DNA of 64,000 bases from Klebsiella grimontii (GTDB taxonomy: Bacteria; Pseudomonadota; Gammaproteobacteria; Enterobacterales; Enterobacteriaceae), in the NCBI RefSeq assembly GCF_900200035.1, contig NZ_FZTC01000020.1, positions 124,001-188,000 on the forward strand, in the 5' to 3' direction. Below, piece after piece: positions 1 to 10,246 of this stretch. Position 1 is the first letter of the stretch. Every line of letters begins with the position of its first letter. Under the pieces are notes generated by a model. The model was given only the letters and a program-made list of their open reading frames with translations. It was not told the origin of the DNA and made no database searches. The translations under genes were made by a program, and so were the position numbers.

Positions 1-333
1 GGACAAAATCACCAGGCTCACCAGCGCCACGCCGCGAAACTTCTTCCGCGCCAGCGCATAGGCCGCCAGCGCGCTGACCGACACCTGCAGAACGGTGCCG
101 AAGAACACCACCAGAATGGAGTTCAGCAGATACTGCCAGACGCCAATATCCATCCACGCAAAGATGAAGTTTTCAAATGAGAACTGATTCGGCCAGGCCA
201 GCAGTTCGCCCGGTTTCACCGGCGCACCGCTGAATGCCGTGGCGACGATGCCCCAGAACGGACCGACAAAGACAATCAGCAGCAGCGCGTAGATGCACCA
301 GCGTCCTGCTGTATCCCAACGTTTACTTAACAT
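1..333 (-). CDS. Sugar ABC transporter permease (MalG-type), 3' end cut by window
   Basis: Second inner-membrane permease of a carbohydrate ABC importer. Only the first 111 residues lie in the window and the gene runs off the left edge. The start ATG is at 333, after the stop of the first permease with a 9-base gap, so the two are translationally close. A first membrane segment is visible at about residues 11-33 (WCIYALLLIVFVGPFWGIV). It is followed by a periplasmic loop containing FSFENF, as in MalG/LacG-type permeases, and a second segment begins near residue 70. The EAA loop is outside the window. Substrate is inferred only from the divergent lyase genes. Confidence 0.85.
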   Translation of the reverse strand, partial: MLSKRWDTAGRWCIYALLLIVFVGPFWGIVATAFSGAPVKPGELLAWPNQFSFENFIFAWMDIGVWQYLLNSILVVFFGTVLQVSVSALAAYALARKKFRGVALVSLVILS

Positions 334-342
334 CGCGGCTCC

Positions 343-1284
343 TTAGTAACGGGCGATACGTTTTTTCAGCGTCAGATGACAAATGGTTAACAAAACCGTG
401 AAGGTGAACAGCAGAAACGACACCGCCGAAGCGTAGCCATAGTCAAACTGCTCAAAACCCAATTTATAGATGTGGGTCATGACCATTTCCGTGGCGTTAG
501 ACGGCCCCCCGCCGGTGGTGGCATACACCTCGGCAAACACGCGAAAACCACGAATGAAGGAGAGCATCAGCACCACCGAGAGCGCCGGGATCATGCCAGG
601 CAGCGTGACGTAGCGCAGGCGGTTCCACCAGTTGGCGCCGTCAACGTTCGCCGCATCGTATAAATCGCGGCTGATCCCCGCCAGGCCGGCAATAAAAATC
701 ACCATGTTGTAAGGCACCGCCTTCCAGATATGCAGCAGCATGATGACCCCCAGCGCCTGATCGGAGCTGGCAAGAAAGCCCTGGTCGGCGACGCCAAACC
801 AGCTCAGGATGTGGTTAACCACGCCGTTGGGCGTTGGGTTGAATAAAATTCGCCACATTTCGGCGACGATCGCCGCGCTGGTGACCGCGGGTAAAAAGAT
901 GGCGGTGCGAATAAAACGCAGATGGCGCGCCGGACCTTCCAGCAGCATGGCGAGAAAGAAGGCCAGGATAGCCGCGGCGAACATCGTTACCACCACGTAC
1001 AGCAGCGTGTTCACCACCGCCGCGTGCAGCTCGGCGTCGGCAAAAGCGCGGGTGAAGTTATCCAGCCCTACCCACTCGTTGGGCTGATTAAAGTTGACCT
1101 TGTAAAAGCTCATCACCAGACCCTGAATCATGGGGATAAACTTAAACCAGCTGAAAATAATTAGCGCAGGCGCTAAAAACAGCCACGGGATCAGCGCCCG
1201 CTTACGCTTTGCGCTCAGCCATCCGGCCGAGTCAGGCGAAGCGGCCTGCTTTATCGGCGAGGACTTCGTCTCATGCAGCGTCAT
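343..1284 (-). CDS. Sugar ABC transporter permease (MalF/UgpA-type)
   Basis: Inner-membrane permease of the CUT1 carbohydrate ABC family, 313 residues. A basic N-terminal tail (about 1-30) precedes the first membrane segment (31-55), and several hydrophobic segments follow. The permease signature that docks the ATPase is clear at about residues 209-230 (DAANVDGANWW ... LPG). Downstream of the binding-protein gene with an 11-base gap and upstream of the second permease, it fits the order binding protein, permease 1, permease 2. No ATPase gene is in the window, so it must lie further left or be supplied elsewhere. The lyases across the divergent promoter suggest an oligosaccharide substrate, perhaps unsaturated uronate oligomers; this is inference. 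Confidence 0.9.
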   Translation of the reverse strand: MTLHETKSSPIKQAASPDSAGWLSAKRKRALIPWLFLAPALIIFSWFKFIPMIQGLVMSFYKVNFNQPNEWVGLDNFTRAFADAELHAAVVNTLLYVVVTMFAAAILAFFLAMLLEGPARHLRFIRTAIFLPAVTSAAIVAEMWRILFNPTPNGVVNHILSWFGVADQGFLASSDQALGVIMLLHIWKAVPYNMVIFIAGLAGISRDLYDAANVDGANWWNRLRYVTLPGMIPALSVVLMLSFIRGFRVFAEVYATTGGGPSNATEMVMTHIYKLGFEQFDYGYASAVSFLLFTFTVLLTICHLTLKKRIARY

Positions 1285-1295
1285 AACCTATGTCC

Positions 1296-2585
1296 TCAGT
1301 TAGCCAGCACATTTTGTTTTTTCAGCTCAGCGTTCACCTTGCCGTCGAGCGTCTTCAGCTCGCCGGGAATATCGCTGCTGCAGTCGGCAAAAATGCGGTT
1401 AAAGCCTTCGGCTGCCACCTGACGCACCGGCGTCCAGTTGGGAATTTGCGGCACGTAGCGCCCCTGTTCATTGTAAAGTCGGGCGAAAGTCTCCCAGCGC
1501 GCGTCCTGATAAACGGCTTTGACGTCGACGTTCTTATTCACCGGCAGGCGCACCACCGGTATATGCTGGCTGCCTTTACCCATGCCGATTTCATGACCTT
1601 CCGGGGAAATCATAAATTCGATAAATTGACGCGCCGCCTCTTTCTGCACACTGCTCTTCATCATAAAGACCGTGGTGCCCTCGGCGAGGGTGGCCTCACC
1701 TTTAGGCCCCACCACCGGAATCACTTCAAAGTTGTCTTTACCCGGGTCTTTATCGAACAGCGCGATATGGTACGGGCCGCTGAAGAACATGCCGCTTTGC
1801 CCGGAACGGAAGGAGGGAATAACGTCGGCGGTGGTGGCGTTAATCGCCCCCGGCTGCGTGACTTTGTCGCACATCATGGCGCGCATAAAGGTCATCGCCT
1901 GAGCCACTTCCGGCGTATTGAGCGAAGCGCTGAATTTTCCGCTCTCTTCTTTAACGAAATCGCCGCCCGCCTGCCAGATAAAGCTACTCATAAACCAGCT
2001 GGCGTAGCCGCGCGTCGTGGAGGCGGGAACGATAAATCCGTAGGTATCATTTTTGCCGTTGCCATCGGGATCCTGGGTGGTGAAGGCTTTTGCCAGGGCC
2101 TGAATATCATCCCAGCTCTTCGGCTGCGGCAGCCCCAGTTTTTCCCGCCAGTCTTTGCGCACAAACAGGGCGAAAGTTTGCGCGGAGGTCGGTACGCCAT
2201 AGTATTTACCGTCGATATAGCGGGTGCTCTTCCATGCCGTCTGGAATAGCTGGTCGCCGCCCGCGATCGCCTGCGGGTCAATTTCTTCGGCAATACCCAA
2301 CTGGATAAACTGCCCCAGCGACGCCGCATCGTTAAAAATCAGATCGGGTAAGGCGTTGCCCGCCGTGGCGCGCGCCAGCCGCTGTTCAAAGTCGGTGGTG
2401 GCGTTGAAATACTCAATTTTGATACCGGTTTTTTCTTCAAACTTTTCCGCCTCTTGTTTGTAGATATTCTTCGAGTCATTGCTGGCGCGGATCCAGACGT
2501 TGAGGGTAGTCGCGGCGTAGCTTTGGCTAACGCCGAGCCCGAGCGCGGTAAGAAGTAACAATGAACGTAATTTATTGGCAGACAT
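1296..2585 (-). CDS. Sugar ABC transporter periplasmic binding protein (family 1)
   Basis: Extracellular solute-binding protein family 1, expected to capture an oligosaccharide in the periplasm and deliver it to the two permeases downstream. The chosen start at 2585 gives 429 residues. An upstream in-frame start at 2615 exists, but an AGGA element sits about nine bases before the 2585 ATG, and the protein then begins with a clean signal peptide (MSANKLRSLLLLTALGLG, cut near SYA-AT). The mature part starts with LNVWIRASND and contains the family features EEKTGIKIEY and DLIFND. Promoter-proximal gene of the minus-strand operon, divergent from the lyase genes. The sequence alone does not identify the ligand. 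Confidence 0.9.
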   Translation of the reverse strand: MSANKLRSLLLLTALGLGVSQSYAATTLNVWIRASNDSKNIYKQEAEKFEEKTGIKIEYFNATTDFEQRLARATAGNALPDLIFNDAASLGQFIQLGIAEEIDPQAIAGGDQLFQTAWKSTRYIDGKYYGVPTSAQTFALFVRKDWREKLGLPQPKSWDDIQALAKAFTTQDPDGNGKNDTYGFIVPASTTRGYASWFMSSFIWQAGGDFVKEESGKFSASLNTPEVAQAMTFMRAMMCDKVTQPGAINATTADVIPSFRSGQSGMFFSGPYHIALFDKDPGKDNFEVIPVVGPKGEATLAEGTTVFMMKSSVQKEAARQFIEFMISPEGHEIGMGKGSQHIPVVRLPVNKNVDVKAVYQDARWETFARLYNEQGRYVPQIPNWTPVRQVAAEGFNRIFADCSSDIPGELKTLDGKVNAELKKQNVLAN

Positions 2586-2743
2586 GATGGCATATCCTTT
2601 ATTGTAGGGCACCAAGGTAATTAAATTCTCAATTAATACATAAAAAGAAATGTGAATATCGCTCAGGCGTTAATACAGCTGACGCAAGAAATATTTCCAT
2701 TCATTAGATAGAAATGTATTTCCCAATACAACCATGCAAAAAA

Positions 2744-2756
2744 GAAATTGCGTTTC
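2744..2756. promoter_or_regulatory. KdgR-like operator palindrome (candidate)
   Basis: GAAA-TTGCG-TTTC is an inverted repeat with a five-base centre and A-rich flanks, the same geometry as the KdgR box core (AAA, five bases, TTT). The central bases match the remembered consensus only partly. The regulator KdgR is encoded at 22781-23572. An operator upstream of uronate-polymer genes would make sense, but the assignment is inference. Confidence 0.35.
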
Positions 2757-2768
2757 AAAAACCAGAAA

Positions 2769-2784
2769 ATTGAGATAGATCACA
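2769..2784. promoter_or_regulatory. CRP-like binding site
   Basis: ATTGA-GATAGA-TCACA matches the CRP pattern TGTGA-N6-TCACA, with a perfect right half and three of five bases in the left half. It lies about 185 bases from the binding-protein start and 327 bases from the lyase start. Catabolite activation of a sugar-scavenging module is expected biology. Confidence 0.45.
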
Positions 2785-3062
2785 CCAAAAAGTGACAAGA
2801 AAAGTGACGAAAAACAAATAACATTTAAAATCAATATATTATAAATTTACTAATTTTGTTAAAAGATTCAAAAAATAGAGAAAAACGGCAAAATACGTGA
2901 TGTACACTGCATTAATAGCGTCATTATTTATCCAGGTCGTTAAACTTGAAGGACGTCACAAAAAAAATCACTTTGTCTTTTACACTGCTCGCCATCGAAT
3001 ATTTAAATATATTGTTTTTAATTACACCGCCTGTTTTTCGCGTCCTTTAAATACGCGTCAGG

Positions 3063-3068
3063 TATAAT
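3063..3068 (+). promoter_or_regulatory. -10 element of the lyase operon promoter
   Basis: A perfect TATAAT lies 43 bases before the lyase start codon. No good -35 hexamer is found 16-18 bases upstream, which suggests an activator-dependent promoter. An AAGGG ribosome site follows at about 3098. Confidence 0.45.
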
Positions 3069-3110
3069 TCTGTTGTTATCTTTTCTCATATTTGCAGAAG
3101 GGTTATCACG

Positions 3111-4349
3111 ATGAACTCAATACCTCGCCGAGGTTTGTTATGCATTGCGCTGTTTTGTTCCGGCCTGAGCGCCGCCTCGTATGCCGCTGAGCCGTACACG
3201 CTAGACGGAAAGGATTTAGCCTTTAGCCGCCAGCAGATCGCCGCGAAAGATCCGCTATTTGTTCAGGCGCAAGCGGCGCTGCTAAAGAAAGCCGATCTGG
3301 CGCTCAATCATCCGCTGTTCTCGGTGATGGATAAAACGCTGGTCGCCGCCAGCGGCAATAAGCACGACTACTACAGCTTTCCGCCTTACTGGTGGCCAAA
3401 CCCTGATACCCAGGACGGGCTTCCCTATATCCGCAAAGATGGGCAAACCAACCCTGACGCCAATAGTGACGCCACCGATAAAAACCGGCTGGTGAAAATG
3501 AGTAACGACGTGTCAACGCTGGCGCTGGCGTGGTACTTCTCTCACGACGATCGCTACGCGCAAAAAGCGGCTGCGCAGTTAAAGACCTGGTTCCTCGATC
3601 CCAAAACGCGAATGACCCCCAACCTGCAGCATGCCCAGGCCATTCCCGGCATTAATACCGGACGCGGTATCGGCATTATTGATAGCCGCGCGCTGGTTGA
3701 TGTCGTTGACGCGATCGCCCTGCTGCAATCCTCAGCTGCGCTGAGCGATAACGACGTTAGCGCATTAAGGCAGTGGTTTGGCGACTATTACCACTGGATG
3801 ACCACCAGCCAGAACGGCTTTGAAGAAGAGAACTGGCATAACAATCACGGCAGCTATTTTGATATGCAGGCCGCCGCCTTCGCGCTGTTCAGCGGTAAAA
3901 TCGACGAGGCGAAAAAGCGCCTGTACATCACCCAGCTGCGGCGTATTGCGGGACAATTTGATATTGAAGGCCGCCAGATGGCCGAGCTGGAGCGCACGCG
4001 TCCGTGGCACTACAGCAATTTCAACCTCGAAGCCTACAACCGCCTCGGGCGACTGGGCGAGAAGGCGGGCGTCGATATCTGGAACTTCACCCTCGACGGT
4101 CATAGCCTGCGCCAGGGCTATCAGTACATCGCCGGGTTTATTAACAGCGATACGCCATGGCCATGGAAAGATATCGATAAAATGGATGACAAGAAAGCGC
4201 TGCGCAATATCGCCACCGCCGCACACGCCTGGCCGGAAGATCCGCTGTTCCGTGACAAAGCGCAGTGGCTGCGGGCGAAATATCCCGACGATATCACGAC
4301 GCTTATCGCCCCGCTTTCCGCATCGTCAGAGGTCAGGGATAACCGCTAA
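3111..4349 (+). CDS. Exported alginate lyase family protein (PL5-like fold)
   Basis: Predicted periplasmic polysaccharide lyase of 412 residues in the alginate lyase family, an (alpha/alpha) barrel that cleaves uronate-containing chains by beta-elimination. A signal peptide is visible (MNSIPRRGLLCIALFCSGLS, cut near SYA-AE). Family marks include YWWPNP at about residues 93-98 and the HNNHGSYFD block at 243-251, whose Asn-His pair corresponds to the catalytic NNH of AlgL-type enzymes. A Tyr-rich stretch (RPWHYSNFNLEAY) lies at about 301-313. An AAGGG ribosome site precedes the ATG. It is translationally coupled to the next gene, whose start overlaps its stop by one base. The true polymer could be alginate, another polyuronate or a host glycosaminoglycan; the sequence does not decide. 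Confidence 0.8.
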   Translation: MNSIPRRGLLCIALFCSGLSAASYAAEPYTLDGKDLAFSRQQIAAKDPLFVQAQAALLKKADLALNHPLFSVMDKTLVAASGNKHDYYSFPPYWWPNPDTQDGLPYIRKDGQTNPDANSDATDKNRLVKMSNDVSTLALAWYFSHDDRYAQKAAAQLKTWFLDPKTRMTPNLQHAQAIPGINTGRGIGIIDSRALVDVVDAIALLQSSAALSDNDVSALRQWFGDYYHWMTTSQNGFEEENWHNNHGSYFDMQAAAFALFSGKIDEAKKRLYITQLRRIAGQFDIEGRQMAELERTRPWHYSNFNLEAYNRLGRLGEKAGVDIWNFTLDGHSLRQGYQYIAGFINSDTPWPWKDIDKMDDKKALRNIATAAHAWPEDPLFRDKAQWLRAKYPDDITTLIAPLSASSEVRDNR

Positions 4350-6379
4350 TGAAACAATTTTCTGGGCTCTGGCCCGACATTGTCGGACGCGCAGCCGCGA
4401 ATAGCGGACTGCTTGAACGGCTGGTGAAGGATGCGCAGCCGGTACTTCAGGCAGCGGTTCGCATTCCGCAGTCAGGCATCGCCAGCTGGAATCTCTATTA
4501 CTTTTGTCCGCGCCACGGCGTACGCCTGACGTGGCGGGCGGATACGCCCTACCAGCATGCCTGCCCGGTCGATGGGGAAATATTTAGCGGCGAACCGTGG
4601 GACGGCGCCTGGTGGCGCGAGATGAATGGCCGAAACGCCAGCGCCTGTCAGCAGCTTGGCCTGCTATGGCGGCTGACCGACGAAACGGCGTATCGCGATA
4701 AAGTTCGCACGCTGCTGATGGGTTACGCGGATGTCTATCCCGGCTATGCGATTCACGGCGATATTCCCAACAACGGGCCGGGAAAGATGAACGCCCAGAC
4801 GCTGTGCGAAGCCAACTGCATTCTGGAAATGGCGCTGGGTTATGACTTTATTCGCGACAGCCTGCCCCCCGGCGAGCAGCGGCACATCAGTGAAAACCTG
4901 CTGCGCTGTGCGGCCACGTTTTTGCGCGACCATCGTAGTCCGCAGATTCACAACCATGAAGTCAAAATCAGCGCGGCGCTTGGCGTACTGGGTTTCGTCC
5001 TCGAAGATGAAGCGCTGCTGGAGTTTGCCGTTAACCAGCCGTACGGCCTGCGCTGGCAGCTGGAAAACGGCCTGCTGGCGGAAGGGCTTTGGTTCGAAGG
5101 TTCGATTCACTACCACTATTATGCGCTGCAGGGCTTTTTCGCCTTCGAGAAGCTGGCGCGCGGCACCCGCTGGAGCCTGCTGGACGGCCCCTGGTATCAG
5201 GCGATGCTGAAGTTCCCGCTGGCGCTGCTGCTGCCGGACGGCACTTTCCCCCGCCTTAATGACTGCCTCGCCGGGCAGGAAAAGCTCCATCACCGGGATC
5301 TGTACGAGTTCGCCTGGTTTATCTGGCGTGACCCGCAGTACGCCGCGGTCCTGCAGTTTACCGAAACGGCGCCCGATGAGCGTGAAACCCTGCTATGGCG
5401 CGAACGGTCTCTGCCGGAATCCCCCCTAGCGCTCATCCCGCAGCAGTCGCTGTTTGCGCCGGGCGCGGGTCTGACGCTATGGCGACGGCCGCAGCAGGCG
5501 CTGCTGATTAAGCACAGTCCCTGGGGCGGCGAACACGACCATTACGACCGGCTGGGGCTGATGCTCTGGCATCGCGACGGCTGGCTGCTCACGGATATGG
5601 GCACCACCGGCTACGGCGCGAAAATGCACTACGACTACTACAAAAACAGCGCCACCCACAATACGCTTTGCGTTAATCAGAGCAACCAGCCTCCGGCCAA
5701 TCCGCAGGTGCTGGGCCGGCATATGGATGACGACTTTCTGTGGCTGGATAGCGAGGTTGATTGGGGCAAACCGCCGCCGGAGCTCAACAGCCATAGCCGC
5801 GTCGAATGGGACGCTACGGCCTGGCGGGACGTGCGCTTCCGCCGTCGCCTGCTGTGGCTTGAAGATGTGCTGATCGATCTGTCCTCCGTGGAGAACCCGC
5901 ATCGCCAGCAGCTCGACTGGACGCTGCATCTGGCGGCACAGGCGCTGGACCAGAGCGGCACGGCCCGGCCCTTTTCGCTCAGCGGCCCGCTGCGGCGAAT
6001 GACCGAAGCAACCGTGACGCCGCTGAACGGCTGTCAGCCGCGCCACTTTGCGCGCGGCGGCGATACCGTTGCGCTCTGGCTGTCCGGTGATGGTGAACTC
6101 TGGCAAGGGCTGGCGCCCGATAACCCGGCGATTCGCAATCTTAGCTATCTGGTCATACGCAATCACCTGCCGCAGGCGCGTTTTGTGTGTCTGTGGGATC
6201 TGGCAAACAGCGCGCCGCTGACGGAAGTGAACGTGCACCATACGCCAGTCGGTACGCAAATTACCTTCTGGCGCGGCGATCGCGTGACGCACGTGACGTT
6301 GTACGACGAGCCAGGGAAACGACCTGATGCGATCCTTCCGCTCGCGGAAAGCGGCGTCTCACCTCAGTACGCAGAGTAA
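4349..6379 (+). CDS. Heparinase II/III family lyase, cytoplasmic (PL15/PL17-like)
   Basis: Polysaccharide or oligosaccharide lyase of 676 residues. There is no signal peptide, so it is predicted to act in the cytoplasm on imported oligomers, as exo-oligoalginate lyases do. An N-terminal (alpha/alpha) barrel contains NHEVK (about 202-206) and EGSIHYHYY (250-258), which supply the conserved His and Tyr. A C-terminal beta-sandwich contains GGEHDHYDRLG (about 393-403) and YYKNSATHNTL, both typical of heparinase II/III domains and likely metal-binding. Its ATG overlaps the stop of the exported lyase (TAATG), so the two are made together. The stop is one base from the convergent yoaH. Exact PL family and substrate are not settled. 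Confidence 0.82.
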   Translation: MKQFSGLWPDIVGRAAANSGLLERLVKDAQPVLQAAVRIPQSGIASWNLYYFCPRHGVRLTWRADTPYQHACPVDGEIFSGEPWDGAWWREMNGRNASACQQLGLLWRLTDETAYRDKVRTLLMGYADVYPGYAIHGDIPNNGPGKMNAQTLCEANCILEMALGYDFIRDSLPPGEQRHISENLLRCAATFLRDHRSPQIHNHEVKISAALGVLGFVLEDEALLEFAVNQPYGLRWQLENGLLAEGLWFEGSIHYHYYALQGFFAFEKLARGTRWSLLDGPWYQAMLKFPLALLLPDGTFPRLNDCLAGQEKLHHRDLYEFAWFIWRDPQYAAVLQFTETAPDERETLLWRERSLPESPLALIPQQSLFAPGAGLTLWRRPQQALLIKHSPWGGEHDHYDRLGLMLWHRDGWLLTDMGTTGYGAKMHYDYYKNSATHNTLCVNQSNQPPANPQVLGRHMDDDFLWLDSEVDWGKPPPELNSHSRVEWDATAWRDVRFRRRLLWLEDVLIDLSSVENPHRQQLDWTLHLAAQALDQSGTARPFSLSGPLRRMTEATVTPLNGCQPRHFARGGDTVALWLSGDGELWQGLAPDNPAIRNLSYLVIRNHLPQARFVCLWDLANSAPLTEVNVHHTPVGTQITFWRGDRVTHVTLYDEPGKRPDAILPLAESGVSPQYAE

Positions 6380-6380
6380 T

Positions 6381-6560
6381 TTACTCGTCTTCATCCTCAA
6401 AGCGCGCCACAATCCGATCTCCGGTATGCGAGGCGCGCAGTTCATCCGCCACCAAAGCGATGGCCTGGCCGCTGCTCATGCCCTGCGACATCAGCTCCTG
6501 AATTCGTTCCACTGCTTTTTGCTGTTGCTCGTGGCTCAGCGAAGGTAAACCTGCAAACAT
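6381..6560 (-). CDS. yoaH: UPF0181 protein YoaH
   Basis: Small acidic protein of 59 residues, nearly identical to E. coli YoaH (MFAGLPSL ... [10 protein letters not shown]). Function is unknown. I chose the ATG at 6560 because AGGAG lies six bases upstream. A GTG one codon earlier is only three bases from the same ribosome site. It converges with the heparinase-like gene and marks the point where the conserved backbone resumes, next to the divergent pabB. Confidence 0.93.
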
Positions 6561-6650
6561 CACTTACTCCTGCTACATTGTGGGGCGTAATTATTTCACG
6601 CCGTCCTCTCGTATACCAGCGGGCGGTCACGATCAGGATTAAAGAAGACC

Positions 6651-8006
6651 ATGTTGTCCCCCGCTATGCTTTCCCTGCCCTGGCGTCCGGATGCCGCTGA
6701 AGACTATTTTAGCCCATTAAGTTCACAGCCTTGGGCGATGCTGCTGCACTCGGGTTTTGCCGAACATCCGCATAATCGTTTTGACATTGTTGTCGCCCAG
6801 CCGCGCGCAACGCTGGTGACTCGCGGCAATATGACCGTCATAAACGATGGGGAAACCGTCTCAACCTCTGCCGCCGATCCGCTCACTCTCGTGCATCAAC
6901 AGCTGGCGCGCTTTAACCTGCAGCCGCAGGCTCATCCGCAGCTGCCGTTTCTCGGCGGGGCGCTGGGGCTGTTCGGCTACGATCTGGGTCGTCGCTTTGA
7001 AAATCTGCCGGCGCAGGCCGAGGCGGATATCGATCTGCCGGATATGGCGGTAGGCATTTATGATTGGGCGTTAATCGTCGATCATCAGCGCCGGGAAGTG
7101 TCGTTATTCAGCTATGGCGATCCGCAGGCGCGGCTGGCGTGGCTGGAAGCGCAGGCCGAGCCTGCCGCGGCCCCCTTTGCCCTCACCTCAGGGTGGCGCT
7201 CAAATATGAGCCGCGCGGAGTATGGCGAAAAGTTTCGCCAGGTTCAGGCTTATCTGCACAGCGGCGACTGCTATCAGGTTAACCTGGCGCAGCGGTTTAC
7301 GGCGAGCTATCGCGGGGATGAGTGGCTGGCCTTCCGTCAGCTAAACCGTGTTAATCGCGCGCCGTTCAGCGCCTTTATTCGCCTCCAGGAGGGCGCCATA
7401 TTAAGCCTGTCGCCCGAGCGTTTTATTCAGCTCCGGCAAGGCGAAATTCAGACCCGGCCCATCAAGGGGACGTTGCCCAGGCTGGCCGATCCTGAGCAGG
7501 ACGCGCTGCAGGCGCAAAAGCTGGCGAACTCAGCAAAAGACCGCGCCGAAAACCTGATGATCGTCGATTTAATGCGTAACGATATTGGCCGGGTTGCTGT
7601 CCCCGGTAGCGTTCGCGTTCCTGAGCTGTTTGTGGTGGAGCCCTTCCCCGCCGTGCATCATCTGGTGAGCACCGTGACCGCCAGACTGCCCGCGCATCTG
7701 CACGCCGCCGACCTGCTGCGCGCGGCCTTTCCCGGCGGCTCAATCACCGGCGCGCCGAAGGTCAGAGCGATGGAGATCATCGATGAACTGGAGCCGCAGC
7801 GGCGCAACGCGTGGTGCGGCAGCATCGGATATCTCAGCTTCTGCGGCAATATGGATACCAGCATTACCATCCGTACGCTGACGGCCTGCCGGGGGCGGAT
7901 CTACTGCTCCGCCGGCGGCGGAATTGTGGCCGATAGCGAAGAGGCGGCGGAATATCAGGAAACTTTTGATAAAGTTAATCGTATCCTGCATCAACTGGAG
8001 AGCTAG
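6651..8006 (+). CDS. pabB: Aminodeoxychorismate synthase component I
   Basis: PabB joins chorismate and glutamine-derived ammonia to make 4-amino-4-deoxychorismate for folate synthesis, working with PabA and PabC. The 451 residues match E. coli PabB along the length. The C-terminal chorismate-binding domain carries the PIKGT motif, whose Lys is specific to PabB-type enzymes. Also present are SAKDRAENLMIVDLMRND, FPGGSITGAPK and the end block CSAGGGIVADS. The N-terminus (MLSPAMLSLPWRPDAAEDYF) aligns with E. coli after a short difference, supporting the start. nudL follows after three bases, so they are probably one transcript. Confidence 0.97.
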   Translation: MLSPAMLSLPWRPDAAEDYFSPLSSQPWAMLLHSGFAEHPHNRFDIVVAQPRATLVTRGNMTVINDGETVSTSAADPLTLVHQQLARFNLQPQAHPQLPFLGGALGLFGYDLGRRFENLPAQAEADIDLPDMAVGIYDWALIVDHQRREVSLFSYGDPQARLAWLEAQAEPAAAPFALTSGWRSNMSRAEYGEKFRQVQAYLHSGDCYQVNLAQRFTASYRGDEWLAFRQLNRVNRAPFSAFIRLQEGAILSLSPERFIQLRQGEIQTRPIKGTLPRLADPEQDALQAQKLANSAKDRAENLMIVDLMRNDIGRVAVPGSVRVPELFVVEPFPAVHHLVSTVTARLPAHLHAADLLRAAFPGGSITGAPKVRAMEIIDELEPQRRNAWCGSIGYLSFCGNMDTSITIRTLTACRGRIYCSAGGGIVADSEEAAEYQETFDKVNRILHQLES

Positions 8007-8009
8007 CAC

Positions 8010-8588
8010 ATGGCGGACAGCGCCCTCGAACTTGACGATTTCCTTTCGCGTTTTCAGCTTCTGCGCCCGCAGCCGACGCGCCACGCGCTCAACCAGCGTC
8101 AGGCTGCGGTGCTGGTACCGATTGTGCGCCGCCCGCAGCCGGGGCTGCTGCTGACCCAGCGTTCGCCGCTGATGCGCAAGCACGCGGGCCAGGTCGCCTT
8201 CCCCGGCGGCGCGGTGGATAACAGCGATGCGACCCTGATCGCCGCCGCGCTGCGCGAGGCCCACGAAGAGGTGGCGATCCCGCCGGAGTCGGTCGAGGTG
8301 ATCGGCGTTCTGCCGCCGGTCGATAGCGTAACCGGTTTTCAGGTCACCCCGGTGGTGGGCATTATTCCGCCTGACCTGCACTATCACGCCAGCCAGGATG
8401 AAGTCGCCGCGGTCTTCGAAATGCCGCTGGCCGAAGCGCTGCGCCTGGGGCGCTATCACCCGCTGGATATCCATCGCCGCGGCAATTCGCATCGCGTCTG
8501 GCTATCCTGGTATCAGCATTATTTTGTCTGGGGAATGACCGCCGGCATTATCCGTGAACTGGCGCTACAGATAGGCTCCCGCCCTTAG
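8010..8588 (+). CDS. nudL: Nudix hydrolase NudL (YeaB)
   Basis: Predicted cytosolic Nudix pyrophosphohydrolase, 192 residues; related proteins act on coenzyme A and its derivatives. The extended motif is visible at about residues 63-90: [10 protein letters not shown], then the Nudix box ending REAHEEV, whose glutamates bind divalent metal. It begins three bases after pabB, which implies co-transcription. The physiological substrate in enterobacteria is not certain. Confidence 0.94.
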   Translation: MADSALELDDFLSRFQLLRPQPTRHALNQRQAAVLVPIVRRPQPGLLLTQRSPLMRKHAGQVAFPGGAVDNSDATLIAAALREAHEEVAIPPESVEVIGVLPPVDSVTGFQVTPVVGIIPPDLHYHASQDEVAAVFEMPLAEALRLGRYHPLDIHRRGNSHRVWLSWYQHYFVWGMTAGIIRELALQIGSRP

Positions 8589-8750
8589 CTATACTAAAAC
8601 TGAGACGGCGTTCTCAGCATTAGTAAATCCATGGTTACTCATTAGTTTAATTCATGTGAATACTTAAGCTGATGGCCCGGTTCCCTCTTACACTATGCGC
8701 AGTTATTACATCGTTGCCGCACCCGCGGCAACCCTGTCAGGAGTGTTAGC

Positions 8751-10115
<1,365 letters not shown>

Positions 10116-10128
10116 TCATTGCTCAACA

Positions 10129-10158
10129 GAATGCGCCCAAGGGCGCATTCTTCTTTTT
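10129..10158 (+). terminator. sdaA terminator
   Basis: A perfect ten-base stem (GAATGCGCCC / GGGCGCATTC) with a two-base AA loop is followed by TTCTTTTT, 13 bases after the sdaA stop. Confidence 0.85.
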
Positions 10159-10246
10159 CCGCTCTATATTATTATCTGCGCCCACTACACTTGCTCTATA
10201 ACGGCTGTTACTCTCATTAACACTTTTAGCCGACAGGGCGTCGCGC

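Larger units (their letters stand above)
2586..3110. promoter_or_regulatory. Divergent promoter region between transporter and lyase operons
   Basis: This 525-base AT-rich spacer separates two divergent operons and has no credible gene. It holds a CRP-like site, a KdgR-like palindrome, two shorter GAAA/TTTC palindromes (2688-2697 and 2711-2722), a 12-base direct repeat of AAAAGTGAC (2788-2796 and 2800-2808), and a near-consensus -10 at 3063-3068. The density of symmetric elements suggests multi-factor control, but no factor can be proven from sequence. Confidence 0.6.

Noticed and set aside
1290-2249. 319-codon open frame antisense to the binding-protein gene
   Set aside because: It mirrors a high-GC coding gene in the opposite strand, has no ribosome site, and its composition (Arg/His/Gly-rich) is that of a shadow frame.
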